This document shows positions 44,808 to 53,805 of a stretch of 64,000 bases of DNA, piece after piece. The notes under the pieces are model-generated. The model ran no database searches. It saw only the letters and a list, made by a program, of their open reading frames with translations, and had not been told where the DNA came from. This DNA is from Nakamurella deserti. Lineage in GTDB: Bacteria; Actinomycetota; Actinomycetes; Mycobacteriales; Nakamurellaceae. The stretch spans positions 1,984,001-2,048,000 of the forward strand of contig NZ_QCXS01000002.1 in NCBI RefSeq assembly GCF_003260015.1, written 5' to 3'. Position 1 is the stretch's first letter. Every line of letters starts with the position of its first letter. The position numbers and the translations under genes are program-made.

Positions 44808-45215
44808 TCACCCGGGGGCGTGACACGCGGCCTCCAGGCTGATGCCCAGCGGGTCGGTGACGAAGCCGCCGTAGTAGTCGGCGTGGTACTCGGGATGGAC
44901 CGCGGGCGCCAGCTCCTCGGTCGCCCCCGCCGCCATCGCCGCCCGGTGGAAGGCCTCCACCTCGCCGCGGTCGCCGGCGGTGAACGCGAGGTGCATCCCG
45001 GTACCGACCACCCCTTTCTCCAGCAGCCAGAAGAACGGCTTCACCTCGGCCCAGCCGAACCCGACCATGGCGTGCTGGCCGGGGAAGGCGGGGATGGTCA
45101 GGATCCGCACGATCCCCAGGGTGGCCAGTACCGGCTCGTAGAACGCGACGGCCGCGTCCAGGTCGGGGACGGCGACGTTGAGGTGGTCGATCTGCGATCC
45201 GGAACGGTCGGTCAT
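44808..45215 (-). CDS. VOC (glyoxalase/bleomycin-resistance) superfamily protein
   Basis: A 135-residue single VOC module: IDHLNVAVPDLDAAVAFYEPVL at the N-terminus, HLAFTAGDRGEVEAFH in the middle and GGFVTDPLGISLEAACH at the end carry the usual His and Glu positions for a metal site. Substrate unknown. It is divergent from a WYL-type regulator; this pairing recurs in actinobacteria, and an 8-bp-arm palindrome lies between them. Confidence 0.88.
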   Translation of the reverse strand: MTDRSGSQIDHLNVAVPDLDAAVAFYEPVLATLGIVRILTIPAFPGQHAMVGFGWAEVKPFFWLLEKGVVGTGMHLAFTAGDRGEVEAFHRAAMAAGATEELAPAVHPEYHADYYGGFVTDPLGISLEAACHAPG

Positions 45216-45274
45216 GGTGGTCCTCTCGACGGCCGGCGGACGTCGTGCCCGCACGATGGCCACCGTCGCAGCCG

Positions 45275-45297
45275 GAGCGGACGCAGGATGTCCGCTC
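45275..45297. promoter_or_regulatory. palindromic operator candidate between VOC and WYL regulator genes
   Basis: GAGCGGAC (45275-45282) and GTCCGCTC (45290-45297) are perfect inverse repeats with a seven-base spacer, in a 100-base divergent gap. It is a likely binding site of the adjacent regulator. Confidence 0.55.
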
Positions 45298-45315
45298 TGC
45301 GCGGATGATCGGGGA

Positions 45316-46266
45316 ATGGCCACCACCTCCGCCCGGCTCCTGCAGCTGTTGTCCCTGCTGCAGTGCGACGGCGCCTGGACCGGACCGGCCCTCGCCACCG
45401 CCCTCGGGGTGTCCGACCGGACGGTGCGTCGCGACATCGACGCGCTGCGGACCCTGGGGTACGCGGTGGACGTCAGCCGCGGGGCGGGCGGCAGCTACCG
45501 GCTCGGCACCGGGCGGCGGCTGCCACCCCTGGTCTTCGACGAGGAGCAGGCGATGGCCGTGGCCGTCGCGCTGCAGGCGGCACCGCGGTCGATCGTCGGG
45601 CTGGACGCCGCGGCGGCCCGGGCGCTGACCACGCTGCTGCAGGTGCTGCCGGGACGGCTGGGCCAGCAGGTCGCCGGCCTGACCATCACCTCGGTGACCA
45701 ACCTGTGGGACCTGGCGCCGCCGCCGGTGGACGCGGCCGTCCTGCGGGACGTCGCCACCGCCATCCACCGCACGGAGACGCTGCGGTACGACATCACCGG
45801 CGCCGCACCAGGTCCCGCGGCGACGCTGGAGCCGCACCATCTGGTGTCGTGGGCCGGTCGGTGGTGCCTGCTCGGTCGGGAGCCGACCGGTGGAGGGTGG
45901 CGGGCCGTGCGACTGGACCTGCTGACGCTGCGGACGCCGAACGGTCCCCGCTTCGACCGCCGGACCATCCCCGGCGGTGACGTCGCCGCGTACTTCAGTA
46001 CGCTCCCCGACCGCGGCGACAACCTCGACCACTGGCCGTGTCAGGGGTCGGCGGTCGTCGAGCAACCCGCCGAACTGATCGCCCGGTTCGCGCCCGGCGG
46101 CACCAGGGTGCAGCCGATCGGCCCCACGAGCAGCCGGGTGACCATGGGCGCATGGTCGTGGAACGGCATCGCCGCACTCCTGGGCTCCTTCGACGCGGTC
46201 GTCCGGGACGCCGAACCCGCCGCGCTGCGGGAGGCCTGCCGGGAGCTCGCGTCCCGCTACCGCTGA
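45316..46266 (+). CDS. YafY-type (HTH_11 + WYL) transcriptional regulator
   Basis: A 316-residue regulator. The N-terminal DeoR-like helix-turn-helix reads WTGPALATALGVSDRTVRRDIDALRTLGY, and the middle contains the WYL-like segment with LEPHHLVSWAGRWCLLG (Y/W positions altered) and RLDLL. These proteins bind a ligand through the WYL domain and control a neighbouring gene, here probably the divergent VOC gene. ATG 45316 is chosen for the standard start; the open frame upstream runs through the divergent gap. Confidence 0.9.
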   Translation: MATTSARLLQLLSLLQCDGAWTGPALATALGVSDRTVRRDIDALRTLGYAVDVSRGAGGSYRLGTGRRLPPLVFDEEQAMAVAVALQAAPRSIVGLDAAAARALTTLLQVLPGRLGQQVAGLTITSVTNLWDLAPPPVDAAVLRDVATAIHRTETLRYDITGAAPGPAATLEPHHLVSWAGRWCLLGREPTGGGWRAVRLDLLTLRTPNGPRFDRRTIPGGDVAAYFSTLPDRGDNLDHWPCQGSAVVEQPAELIARFAPGGTRVQPIGPTSSRVTMGAWSWNGIAALLGSFDAVVRDAEPAALREACRELASRYR

Positions 46267-46329
46267 CCAACTCCGGACGGTGATCCCACGGTTCCCCGGC
46301 AGTCCGCCGAACGCCCGGGGTCACTGCGG

Positions 46330-46335
46330 TACGGT
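46330..46335 (+). promoter_or_regulatory. -10 element for leaderless add
   Basis: TACGGT ends six bases before the ATG at 46342, with no ribosome site. Confidence 0.55.
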
Positions 46336-46341
46336 GCCTGG

Positions 46342-47442
46342 ATGTCACCCCATCACGGCCTCGAGCTGACCAGCGAGACCATCCGCCGGGCACCGAAGGT
46401 GCTGCTCCACGACCACCTGGACGGCGGCCTGCGCCCGTCGACGGTCATCGACCTGGCCGCTCGGATCGGGCACGAGCTGCCGGCGCAGACGCCGGCGGAG
46501 CTCGCGCACTGGTTCGTCACCGCGGCGAGTTCCGGCGACCTGGTCACCTATCTCGAGACGTTCGCGCACACCGTCGCGGTGATGCAGACCCGCGAGGCGT
46601 TGATCCGGGTCGCGTCCGAGTGCGCGCAGGACCTCGCCGCCGACGGCGTGGTCTACGCCGAGGTGCGGTTCGCACCCGAGCTGCACACCGAGCAGGGCCT
46701 GCCGATCACCACCGTGGTCGAGGCGGTGCTGACCGGGTTCGCCCACGGCGAGGCCATGGCCGCCCAGCAGGGGCACCCCATCGTCGTCCGTGCGCTGCTG
46801 ACCGCCATGCGGCACGCCGCGCGGTCGCGCGAGATCGCCGAGCTGGCGGTGAACTACCGCGACCGCGGCGTCGCCGGCTTCGACATCGCCGGCGCCGAAG
46901 CGGGTTTCCCGCCCTCGCGGCACCTGGACGCCTTCGAGTACCTGAGCCGCGAGAACGCGCACTTCACCATCCACGCGGGCGAGGCGTTCGGGCTGAAGTC
47001 GATCTGGGAGGCACTGTCGTGGTGCGGCGCCGACCGGCTCGGGCACGGCGTGCGGTTGATCGACGACGTCACCGTCGGCGACGACGGTGTCGTCCGACTC
47101 GGCCGGCTCGCCGCCTACATCCGGGACACCCGGGTGCCGCTGGAGATGTGCCCCACGTCCAACGTCCAGACCGGCGCCGCGCCGTCCATCGACGAGCACC
47201 CGCTGGGACTGCTGGCCCAGCTCAAGTTCCGGGTCACCGTCAACACCGACAACCGGCTGATGAGCGGCTGCTCGATGACCAGCGAGATGACGGCGGTGGC
47301 CAACGCTTTCGGTTACGGCTGGGCCGATCTGCAGTGGCTCACCCTGAACGCGATGAAGTCGGCGTTCCTGCCCTTCGACCGCCGGTTGGCCATCATCGAC
47401 GAGGTCATCAAGCCCGGCTACGCGGCCCTGCTGGCCGGCTGA
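46342..47442 (+). CDS. add: adenosine deaminase
   Basis: A 366-residue zinc hydrolase turning (deoxy)adenosine into (deoxy)inosine. Zinc ligands HxH in LHDHLDGG, His in IHAGEA, and catalytic Glu in the same block; CPTSNVQTG and NTDNRLMSG are also typical. Its product feeds the purine nucleoside phosphorylase at 6428. It faces thymidine phosphorylase (convergent), with two repeat hairpins between. Confidence 0.95.
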   Translation: MSPHHGLELTSETIRRAPKVLLHDHLDGGLRPSTVIDLAARIGHELPAQTPAELAHWFVTAASSGDLVTYLETFAHTVAVMQTREALIRVASECAQDLAADGVVYAEVRFAPELHTEQGLPITTVVEAVLTGFAHGEAMAAQQGHPIVVRALLTAMRHAARSREIAELAVNYRDRGVAGFDIAGAEAGFPPSRHLDAFEYLSRENAHFTIHAGEAFGLKSIWEALSWCGADRLGHGVRLIDDVTVGDDGVVRLGRLAAYIRDTRVPLEMCPTSNVQTGAAPSIDEHPLGLLAQLKFRVTVNTDNRLMSGCSMTSEMTAVANAFGYGWADLQWLTLNAMKSAFLPFDRRLAIIDEVIKPGYAALLAG

Positions 47443-47468
47443 GCACAAAGCTCCCCGACTCGGGTAGC

Positions 47469-47575
47469 GATGTTCCCGCTGAGCGGGCACATTCCTCCCC
47501 GACTTCCCGGCCGGCGACGGCGCATCGGAATCCGGTGGAGATGTTCCCGCTGAGCGGGCACATTCCTCACCGACT
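47469..47575. repeat. two 36-bp repeats, each a TGA-loop hairpin
   Basis: The 36-base unit at 47469-47504 recurs at 47540-47575 with one difference. Each holds CCCGC-TGA-GCGGG, a hairpin with a TGA loop. A stronger relative is at 57472-57512. The pair lies between the convergent genes add and deoA, so it may act as a bidirectional terminator. Confidence 0.7.
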
Positions 47576-47590
47576 CGGGGCGGATCGTGC

Positions 47591-48877
47591 TCAGCGCAGG
47601 ACGTCGAGGATCAGCGGGGTCGCGGTCACGGATGTGCCGGGGGCGGCCACCGTGAGCGCCGCCTCGACGAGGGCCACCGCCTCGGGGAGACGGTCCTCGT
47701 CGTCGGTGCACAGCTCGAACACCGGTTGCCCGACGCGGACCGGCTCCCCCGGCTTGGCCAGGCACACCACGCCGGCGGCGGCCTGCACCAGGTCCTCCTT
47801 GCGGGCGCGGCCGGCACCGAGCCGCCAGGCCGCGACGCCGACGCCCATCGCGTCCAGCGCGCTGACCGTGCCCTCGGTGGTCGCACGCACCACGTGCCGG
47901 ATCAGCGGCGTCGGCAGCTCCGCATCGGGGTCGCCCCCCTGCCCGGCGATCATCGCCCGCCAGGTGTCCATCGCGGCGCCGCCGGCGAGCGCGACGGCCG
48001 GATCGGTGTCGAGCCCGGCCAGCGCGAGCATCTCCCGGGCGAGCGTCAACGTCAGCTCGACGACGTCGGCCGGTCCCCCACCGGCCAGTACCTCGACCGC
48101 CTCGGCGACCTCCACCGCGTTCCCCGCGGCCCGGCCCAGCGGAGTCGACATCGCCGACAACACCACAGTTGTCGTCACGTCATGGGCGGCACCGATGTCC
48201 ATCATCGAGCGGGCCAGCGCGGTCGCCCGCTCCTGATCGGGCATGAACGCCCCGGCACCGACCTTGACGTCGAGCACCAGCGACGGGGTGCCCTCGGCGA
48301 TCTTCTTGCTCATGATCGACGCCGAGATCATCGGGATCGACTCGACCGTGGCGGTGACGTCACGCAGCGCGTAGAGCTTGCGGTCGGCCGGCGCGAGGTC
48401 GGCGGACGCGGCACAGATGACCGCCCCGACGTCGCGCAGCTGGCCGACCATCCGGTCCGCCGGCAGCACCGCCGACCAGCCGGGGATGGACTCCAGCTTG
48501 TCCAGGGTGCCACCGGTGTGACCGAGTCCGCGGCCCGACAGCTGCGGCACCGCCGCCCCGCAGGCCGCCACCAGCGGCGCCAGGATCAACGAGACCTTGT
48601 CCCCCACACCGCCGGTCGAGTGCTTGTCGACGACGGGCCGGCCGATGCCGGCCAGGTTGAGCCGGATGCCGGAGTCGATCATGGCGGCCGTCCAGGTGGA
48701 CGTCTCCTCCGAGGTCATCCCGTTGAGGTAGATCGCCATCAGCAGCGCCGACATCTGTTCCTCCGCCACGGCTCCCGCGGTGTAGCCGTCGACCATCCAG
48801 CGGATCTGCGCGTCACTGAGCGGCCGGCCGTCCCGCTTGGCCCGGATGACGTCGACGGCGGCGATCGCGTTGCTCAT
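47591..48877 (-). CDS. deoA: thymidine phosphorylase
   Basis: A 428-residue pyrimidine nucleoside phosphorylase splitting thymidine or uridine with phosphate. KHSTGGVGDK binds phosphate; GLGHTGGTLDKLESIPG is the family signature; the small C-terminal domain ends VTATPLILDVL. ATG 48877 has GATACT six bases upstream and no ribosome site, so it is read as leaderless; the frame extends upstream to 49072 inside the divergent ABC-F gene, which is rejected. Confidence 0.95.
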   Translation of the reverse strand: MSNAIAAVDVIRAKRDGRPLSDAQIRWMVDGYTAGAVAEEQMSALLMAIYLNGMTSEETSTWTAAMIDSGIRLNLAGIGRPVVDKHSTGGVGDKVSLILAPLVAACGAAVPQLSGRGLGHTGGTLDKLESIPGWSAVLPADRMVGQLRDVGAVICAASADLAPADRKLYALRDVTATVESIPMISASIMSKKIAEGTPSLVLDVKVGAGAFMPDQERATALARSMMDIGAAHDVTTTVVLSAMSTPLGRAAGNAVEVAEAVEVLAGGGPADVVELTLTLAREMLALAGLDTDPAVALAGGAAMDTWRAMIAGQGGDPDAELPTPLIRHVVRATTEGTVSALDAMGVGVAAWRLGAGRARKEDLVQAAAGVVCLAKPGEPVRVGQPVFELCTDDEDRLPEAVALVEAALTVAAPGTSVTATPLILDVLR

Positions 48878-48883
48878 CCGACC

Positions 48884-48889
48884 AGTATC
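48884..48889 (-). promoter_or_regulatory. -10 element for leaderless deoA
   Basis: GATACT (minus strand) ends six bases before the ATG at 48877. Confidence 0.45.
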
Positions 48890-48932
48890 GCCGGGGCCGG
48901 TAGACCCGGTCGGGACCGGGCCGCGCGCCTGG

Positions 48933-48938
48933 CAGGAT
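48933..48938 (+). promoter_or_regulatory. -10 element for leaderless ABC-F gene
   Basis: CAGGAT ends six bases before the GTG at 48945; no ribosome site is present. Confidence 0.4.
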
Positions 48939-48944
48939 CGATCC

Positions 48945-50585
48945 GTGACCGCAACGCTGAAGGCCGACGGCCTGGGAGCCGGGTTCGGTGACCGGACCCT
49001 GTTCACCGATTTCGACCTGGTGATCGCCCCGGGGGACGTGGTCGGCCTGGTGGGCGCCAACGGCGCCGGCAAGTCGACCCTGCTGAAGATGCTGGCCGGG
49101 ATCGAGACACCCGTCGAGGGCCGCGTGACGCTGTCGCCGTCGGACGCGACCGTCGGCTACCTGCCGCAGGAGGTGGAACGCCGGGCCGGCGAGACGGTGG
49201 CCGGGCACCTCGCCCGCCGCACCGGCGTCGCCGACGCGCAACGGGACCTCGACGCGGTCACCGAGGCGCTCACCGCCGGCGAGCCGGGCGCGGACGACGC
49301 GTTCACCCCGATCCTGGACCGCTGGCTGGCCCTGGGTGGCGCCGACCTGGAGAGCCGCACCGATGCGGTGCTGGCCGACCTGGGACTCCACGTCGACCCG
49401 ACGATGCCGATGACGGGACTGTCCGGCGGGCAGGCCGCGCGGGTGGGACTCGCGGCGCTGCTGCTGTCCCGCTTCGACGTGCTGCTGCTGGACGAGCCGA
49501 CCAACGACCTCGACCTGGACGGCCTCGATCGGCTGGAGCGCTTCGTGACCGGCGCCCGCACCGGCATCGTCCTGGTGTCCCACGACCGCGAGTTCCTGGC
49601 CCGCTGCGTCAGCACCGTCGTCGAGCTCGACCTGGCCCAGCAGCAGATCAGCGTCTACGGCGGCGGCTACGAGTCGTACCTGACCGAGCGGGAGGTCGCC
49701 CGGCGGCACGCGCGGGAGGCGTTCGAGGAGTACGCCGACAAGCGGGACGAGCTCAAGGAGCGTGGGCAGATGCAGCGCACGTGGATGGATGTCGGCATCC
49801 GCAAGCAGGCCATCGCACGCAAGAAGGACAACGACAAGATCGCGCGGGCGTCGCGGATCGAGCAGACCGAGAAGCAGGCCGCCAAGGTCAGCCAGACCGA
49901 GCGGATGCTGGAGCGGCTGCCCGAGGTGGCCGAGCCCCGCAAGGAATGGAAGCTGCACTACACGATCCAGGCGGCGGGCCGGTCGGGTTCGGTGGTGGCG
50001 ACGCTGCGGGACGCGGTGGTGCAGCGCGGCGACTTCACCCTCGGACCGGTGAGCCTGCAGGTCGACCTGGGCGACCGGATCGGTGTCACCGGCCCCAACG
50101 GCGGCGGCAAGTCGACGCTGCTGGCGCTGCTGCTGGGGCGACTGACGCCCTCCGTTGGGGCGGCGGCCCTGGGCTCCGGGGTGCAGATCGGTGAGATGGA
50201 CCAGGCCCGGCAGCTGCTCACCGGCGGCGCCACCCTGCTGGACGCGTTCGAGGCCGAGGTACCCGACTGGGCGCCGAACGACATCCGGACGCTGCTGGCC
50301 AAGTTCGGGCTCGGGGCGCACCACGTCCTGCGGCCGACGGCGACCGCCTCGCCGGGTGAGCGCACCCGGGCGGCGATGGCGCTGCTGCAGGCCCGCGGGG
50401 TGAACCTGCTGGTGCTCGACGAGCCGACGAACCACCTGGACCTGCCGGCGATCGAGCAGCTCGAATCGGCGCTGGAGAGCTACACCGGGACGCTGCTGCT
50501 GGTCACCCACGACCGGCGGATGCTCGACGCCGTGCGGCTCAACCGCCGCTGGCACGTCGAGGCCGGGACCGTCACCGAGCGCTGA
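48945..50585 (+). CDS. ABC-F family ATPase
   Basis: A 546-residue soluble twin-ATPase without membrane domains, the class that acts on ribosomes (translation factors or antibiotic protection). Walker A sites GANGAGKST and GPNGGGKST, the first signature LSGGQ and Walker B LLLDEPTN twice are visible. The second signature is altered (ASPGERTRAAMALL). The inter-domain linker (about residues 240-330) is charged and helical, as in ABC-F proteins. Which subfamily it belongs to cannot be read from sequence alone. It is divergent from deoA. Confidence 0.9.
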   Translation: MTATLKADGLGAGFGDRTLFTDFDLVIAPGDVVGLVGANGAGKSTLLKMLAGIETPVEGRVTLSPSDATVGYLPQEVERRAGETVAGHLARRTGVADAQRDLDAVTEALTAGEPGADDAFTPILDRWLALGGADLESRTDAVLADLGLHVDPTMPMTGLSGGQAARVGLAALLLSRFDVLLLDEPTNDLDLDGLDRLERFVTGARTGIVLVSHDREFLARCVSTVVELDLAQQQISVYGGGYESYLTEREVARRHAREAFEEYADKRDELKERGQMQRTWMDVGIRKQAIARKKDNDKIARASRIEQTEKQAAKVSQTERMLERLPEVAEPRKEWKLHYTIQAAGRSGSVVATLRDAVVQRGDFTLGPVSLQVDLGDRIGVTGPNGGGKSTLLALLLGRLTPSVGAAALGSGVQIGEMDQARQLLTGGATLLDAFEAEVPDWAPNDIRTLLAKFGLGAHHVLRPTATASPGERTRAAMALLQARGVNLLVLDEPTNHLDLPAIEQLESALESYTGTLLLVTHDRRMLDAVRLNRRWHVEAGTVTER

Positions 50586-50602
50586 GGCGCCGCCGGTGGT
50601 GA

Positions 50603-50653
50603 CGGATCGGGGCACCGGACACCCGGTCAGCGGTCACGAAGGGCCCCGATCCG
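50603..50653. terminator. bidirectional terminator, 11-bp stem
   Basis: CGGATCGGGGC (50603-50613) pairs with GCCCCGATCCG (50643-50653). The loop holds a second small stem. It lies between the ABC-F gene and the convergent gene at 50634, whose last codons form the right arm. Confidence 0.65.
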
Positions 50654-51062
50654 AGCGGTGCCGGGCGATGAGGGAGAAGCCGGCCAGGAAGCAGAGCACC
50701 GCCGACACCATCACACCGTTCTCGACCCAGAAGCCGGGCCGCCCGGGAATGACGTCCTTCATCACCATCCCGAGGAACACGAGAACGGTCCCGGCGGTGA
50801 ACTGCCGCCAGTCCTCAGCGGTGAGTTCACGCTTCCGTCGGGTGGGCGGCTTCGGTCGCCGCTCCGTCGAGTCGGGGAGGACCCGGAACACCAGCACGCC
50901 GAGAACGGCGGCCGCCAGCGCCCAGCCCGTGGCCACCCGTCGCTGACCGGTGTCGACGACCCAGGCCCACGCGGCGATCGCGTGGACCAGCTCGAGCACC
51001 GCGAGCGCCAGACACCACCGTCGCACCGTCCGCGCGCTCGCTTCGAACTTCTGTCCCGCCAC
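50634..51062 (-). CDS. small integral membrane protein of unknown function
   Basis: A 142-residue protein with about four hydrophobic helices (around residues 15-35, 45-60, 88-105, 115-132) and a basic middle loop (RRPKPPTRRKRE). GTG 51062 has TACCGT six bases upstream on its strand and no ribosome site, the leaderless pattern. No family recognised. Confidence 0.7.
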   Translation of the reverse strand: MAGQKFEASARTVRRWCLALAVLELVHAIAAWAWVVDTGQRRVATGWALAAAVLGVLVFRVLPDSTERRPKPPTRRKRELTAEDWRQFTAGTVLVFLGMVMKDVIPGRPGFWVENGVMVSAVLCFLAGFSLIARHRSDRGPS

Positions 51063-51068
51063 GACGGC

Positions 51069-51074
51069 ACGGTA
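51069..51074 (-). promoter_or_regulatory. -10 element for leaderless membrane-protein gene
   Basis: TACCGT (minus strand) ends six bases before the GTG at 51062. Confidence 0.5.
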
Positions 51075-51126
51075 CGAGCCGGTGGACGGCCGCCGGCACC
51101 CACCTGGCAGATCGGGGCAAGAACTT

Positions 51127-51137
51127 CCGCTGAGCGG
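51127..51137. repeat. shortened copy of the TGA-loop hairpin
   Basis: CCGC-TGA-GCGG with a four-base stem, related to the repeats at 47469-47575 and 57472-57512. It lies between two minus-strand genes. Confidence 0.35.
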
Positions 51138-51177
51138 TCGGGGACCTCCCCGGTTCCGACGGCCGGGGCAGATCCGG

Positions 51178-51588
51178 TCAGGCGTCCTTCAGCTCACCCC
51201 AGGCGTGCCAGCGCTCGATGGTCAGGTGCGTGTACACCCGGGGGCGCACATGATCGGGGTAGGGCTGTCCGCCGTAGTGGATCGAGAGCCGGTCGATCTG
51301 GCGGTGCCCGACGTCGTCGAGGATGTCGCCGATCCGGCCCTGCACGCTGGCCTGGGTGTACCAGCTGGCTTCCGACAACGCGGTGAGCGAGACGCGTGGG
51401 TCGTGCCGCATGTGCTCCAGCCGGGCGCGGCCGGCGTCCAGGCCCAGCAGGATCGTCCCGTCGTCCTCGAGCAGGTACCAGGTGGCCACCGAGACCGGCC
51501 GGCCGTCCGTCGCGACCGTCGCCATCACGGCAGGGTTGGGCAGGCGCAGGAAGTCGCGGACACGGGCCGGAAGTGGTGTCGTGGGCAT
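51178..51588 (-). CDS. pyridoxamine-phosphate-oxidase-like, F420- or FMN-binding protein
   Basis: A 136-residue split-barrel protein (PPOX class). The opening NPAVMATVATDGRPVSVATWYLLEDDGTILLGL is typical, and actinobacterial members often bind F420. Substrate unknown. ATG 51588 has TAGCGT six bases upstream on its strand and no ribosome site, so it is read as leaderless. Confidence 0.85.
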   Translation of the reverse strand: MPTTPLPARVRDFLRLPNPAVMATVATDGRPVSVATWYLLEDDGTILLGLDAGRARLEHMRHDPRVSLTALSEASWYTQASVQGRIGDILDDVGHRQIDRLSIHYGGQPYPDHVRPRVYTHLTIERWHAWGELKDA

Positions 51589-51594
51589 GCCGGA

Positions 51595-51600
51595 ACGCTA
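51595..51600 (-). promoter_or_regulatory. -10 element for leaderless PPOX gene
   Basis: TAGCGT (minus strand) ends six bases before the ATG at 51588. Confidence 0.55.
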
Positions 51601-51990
51601 CCCAGCGCCCCGGAGGTCTGCTCGACACGGCCGTAGAACCAGGTGTGTCGCGCTCGCAGCGTGAACACCTCGAGCCAGACGGAACGTCGCGCGGCCGGGC
51701 ACCGTCCGGCCGTCCTCACCGCGAACGACACCGCGCTGCGTGGGTGGGCCGAGGTGTCGGTCGGGAACGCCGGAGCCGCGGAGCCACGACAGCGCGTGGC
51801 GGCGCCGCCGCGAGCGCTGAGCGTCGACACCGTTCCGGCGAACGCCGTGAGACACCTCAACCGGCTCCGACTCACCGCCGGACGGCGGCGTGACGTCGTG
51901 GGAGAGCTCCCCGGACAGGCCGCCGCACTGGATGTGGCGGTCGCCCCGCCCTGGGGTCGGGGTGGCGCCGGACACCGTCGATCCACCGCG
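51601..51990. other. 390-base gap without a recognisable gene
   Basis: Frames on both strands give only shadow-like or low-quality peptides without ribosome sites. Third-position G/C bias is weaker than in neighbours. It may be a decayed gene or a plain spacer; nothing in it is named. Confidence 0.45.
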
Positions 51991-52833
51991 TCAGCACACC
52001 GGGCGCCCAGGGAGCACCGGCTGGGTGCTGACGACGTAGGTGCCGTCGGGAGTGGTCCAGTCACCGATGTCGTACGGCCCCGTGGTGATGTCCATCAGCT
52101 CGTCGGCGACGCTCCCGGTGAGCGTGACGCAGCGGCCCTCGCCGGCGAGGGCGACCAGCAGCGCGGCATCCAGCGGCCAGTCACCACGGCCGGCGACACC
52201 GGTGGCGCCATCGGACGGACGCGCAGACATCATCATCGCCGACGGGCGCCAGGGCTCGTCCCCGCTCGCCGCGTCCCGCAGATCGGCCAGCACGTCGACG
52301 AAGGCGTTCCTCGCCTCGACCACGTCGGCCGGTAGTCCCATCGACGCATCGGTCGGGAAGTCCAGCGCGGAGACGCTGCGAGTGCCGCCGTTCGCCGTGA
52401 AGGTGAGGGTCACCGACCCTGCGTCCGTCACGACCGCCGACACGAGATCGTCGCGGAGCGGCACCGCATGCCCGGGTGACGCCATGAAGACGTCCAGGAT
52501 GGAGCGCAGCTCGTCCGGATCGGCGCGGCCGATGGTCGCCCGGTCCCACCCACCCCACGGCGCCGGCTGGATCACCGTGCCGTCGGTGTAGGCGATCCAC
52601 TCGGGCACGCCGTTCCGGTACGCCGATTCGGCCGCGTTGCCGCCCGAGAAGCTGATCATCGCCACCACCCCGGCACCGAGCGGGTTCTCCTCACGGGGCG
52701 GTCGTCGCCCGGTGAGGTCCCCGGAGTACGTCGTGGTCGCCCGGTGGTCGGCGGTCGGTGCGGTCACCGGCGTCTCGCCGCACGAGACCAGCAGGATGGC
52801 GACGAGCATCGCGGCGATCGGGGTCCGGCGCAT
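51991..52833 (-). CDS. putative lipoprotein of unknown function
   Basis: A 280-residue exported protein. The signal peptide MRRTPIAAMLVAILL ends in a lipobox-like LVSC. No domain is recognised; the mature part has several mixed strands and a Cys at the very C-terminus that could pair with the GRCVTL cysteine. ATG 52833 has a perfect GGGGAGG site; the longer open frame is rejected. It is transcribed away from nadC (same strand, downstream). Confidence 0.7.
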   Translation of the reverse strand: MRRTPIAAMLVAILLVSCGETPVTAPTADHRATTTYSGDLTGRRPPREENPLGAGVVAMISFSGGNAAESAYRNGVPEWIAYTDGTVIQPAPWGGWDRATIGRADPDELRSILDVFMASPGHAVPLRDDLVSAVVTDAGSVTLTFTANGGTRSVSALDFPTDASMGLPADVVEARNAFVDVLADLRDAASGDEPWRPSAMMMSARPSDGATGVAGRGDWPLDAALLVALAGEGRCVTLTGSVADELMDITTGPYDIGDWTTPDGTYVVSTQPVLPGRPVC

Positions 52834-52914
52834 CGGTGTCCTCCCCACCCGCGCCGCGTGGTCAGCGGCAGCATCCACCAGACGGGTCCGGCAGACCTGC
52901 GGTTGCATCCGGCG

Positions 52915-53805
52915 TCAGGTCAGGTCCAAGCCCAGGTCCAACGCCGGCGCGGAGTGCGTGAGCGCCCCGACGGCCAGGTAGTGCACGCCGGTGGCGGCGA
53001 CGGCGTGCGCCCGATCCAGGGTCAGGCCGCCGGACGCCTCGAGCCGGACCTCCGGATAGGCGGCCGCCCGGCGCACCGCGGTCGCGGTGTCGCGCAGCGA
53101 GAAGTTGTCCAGCAGAACGAGGGTCGCGCCGTGGTCGAGGGCCTCGGTGAGCTGGTCCAGGGTGTCGACCTCGACCTCCAGGGCGATGTCGGGTCGCAGG
53201 CTCCGGACGGCGGCGATGGCCGCACCCACCGAACCGGCCGCGGCCACGTGGTTGTCCTTGATCAGCGCGGCATCGCCCAGCGACATCCGGTGGTTGCGCC
53301 CACCGCCGCAGCGCACCGCGTACTTCTCCAGCGACCGCAGGCCGGGCAGGGTCTTGCGGGTGTCGCGGACGACCGCCCCCGTCCCGGCCACCGCGTCGAC
53401 CCAGCGACGCGTCTCGGTGGCGATCCCCGAAAGGTGGGTCACCAGGTTCAGCGCCGTCCGCTCGGCGGTCAGCAACCCGGCCAGTGCGCCCTCGACCCGC
53501 AACGCCACCGTCCCGGGTGCCAGCACCCCGCCGTCGGCCACTTCGAGGTCGACCTGGACGTCCCCGCCGAGCACCTGGTCGAACACCGCCACCGCCAGCG
53601 GCCCGCCGGCGAGCACCCCGCTCTGCCGGCTCACCATCAGCGCGGTCCCGTGCACGTCCGGGCCGACCGTGGCCATCGTCGTCACGTCCGGGCCGTCGCG
53701 CAGGTCCTCCTGCAGCGCCCGGCCGACCACCGCGTCGATCTCGTCGGAGCGCAGACCGGCCGCGGCGAGCTGCGCCTCCTGCGCCATCCACGCCTGGACG
53801 CTCAT
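52915..53805 (-). CDS. nadC: nicotinate-nucleotide pyrophosphorylase (carboxylating)
   Basis: A 296-residue enzyme converting quinolinate and PRPP to nicotinate mononucleotide with CO2 loss. DTRKTLPGLR, GGGRNHRMSLGDAALIKDNH and ASGGL carry the phosphate and quinolinate sites. The start overlaps the nadB stop (ATGA). It is last in the nadA-nadB-nadC operon of de novo NAD synthesis. Confidence 0.96.
   Translation of the reverse strand: MSVQAWMAQEAQLAAAGLRSDEIDAVVGRALQEDLRDGPDVTTMATVGPDVHGTALMVSRQSGVLAGGPLAVAVFDQVLGGDVQVDLEVADGGVLAPGTVALRVEGALAGLLTAERTALNLVTHLSGIATETRRWVDAVAGTGAVVRDTRKTLPGLRSLEKYAVRCGGGRNHRMSLGDAALIKDNHVAAAGSVGAAIAAVRSLRPDIALEVEVDTLDQLTEALDHGATLVLLDNFSLRDTATAVRRAAAYPEVRLEASGGLTLDRAHAVAATGVHYLAVGALTHSAPALDLGLDLT

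Noticed and set aside
44801-44810. Palindrome TGACCGGTCA as an operator
   Set aside because: It is just two convergent stop codons meeting; too short to claim regulation.
47469-47575. Possible CRISPR array
   Set aside because: Only two repeat units, each a terminator-like hairpin between convergent genes; no cas genes nearby.
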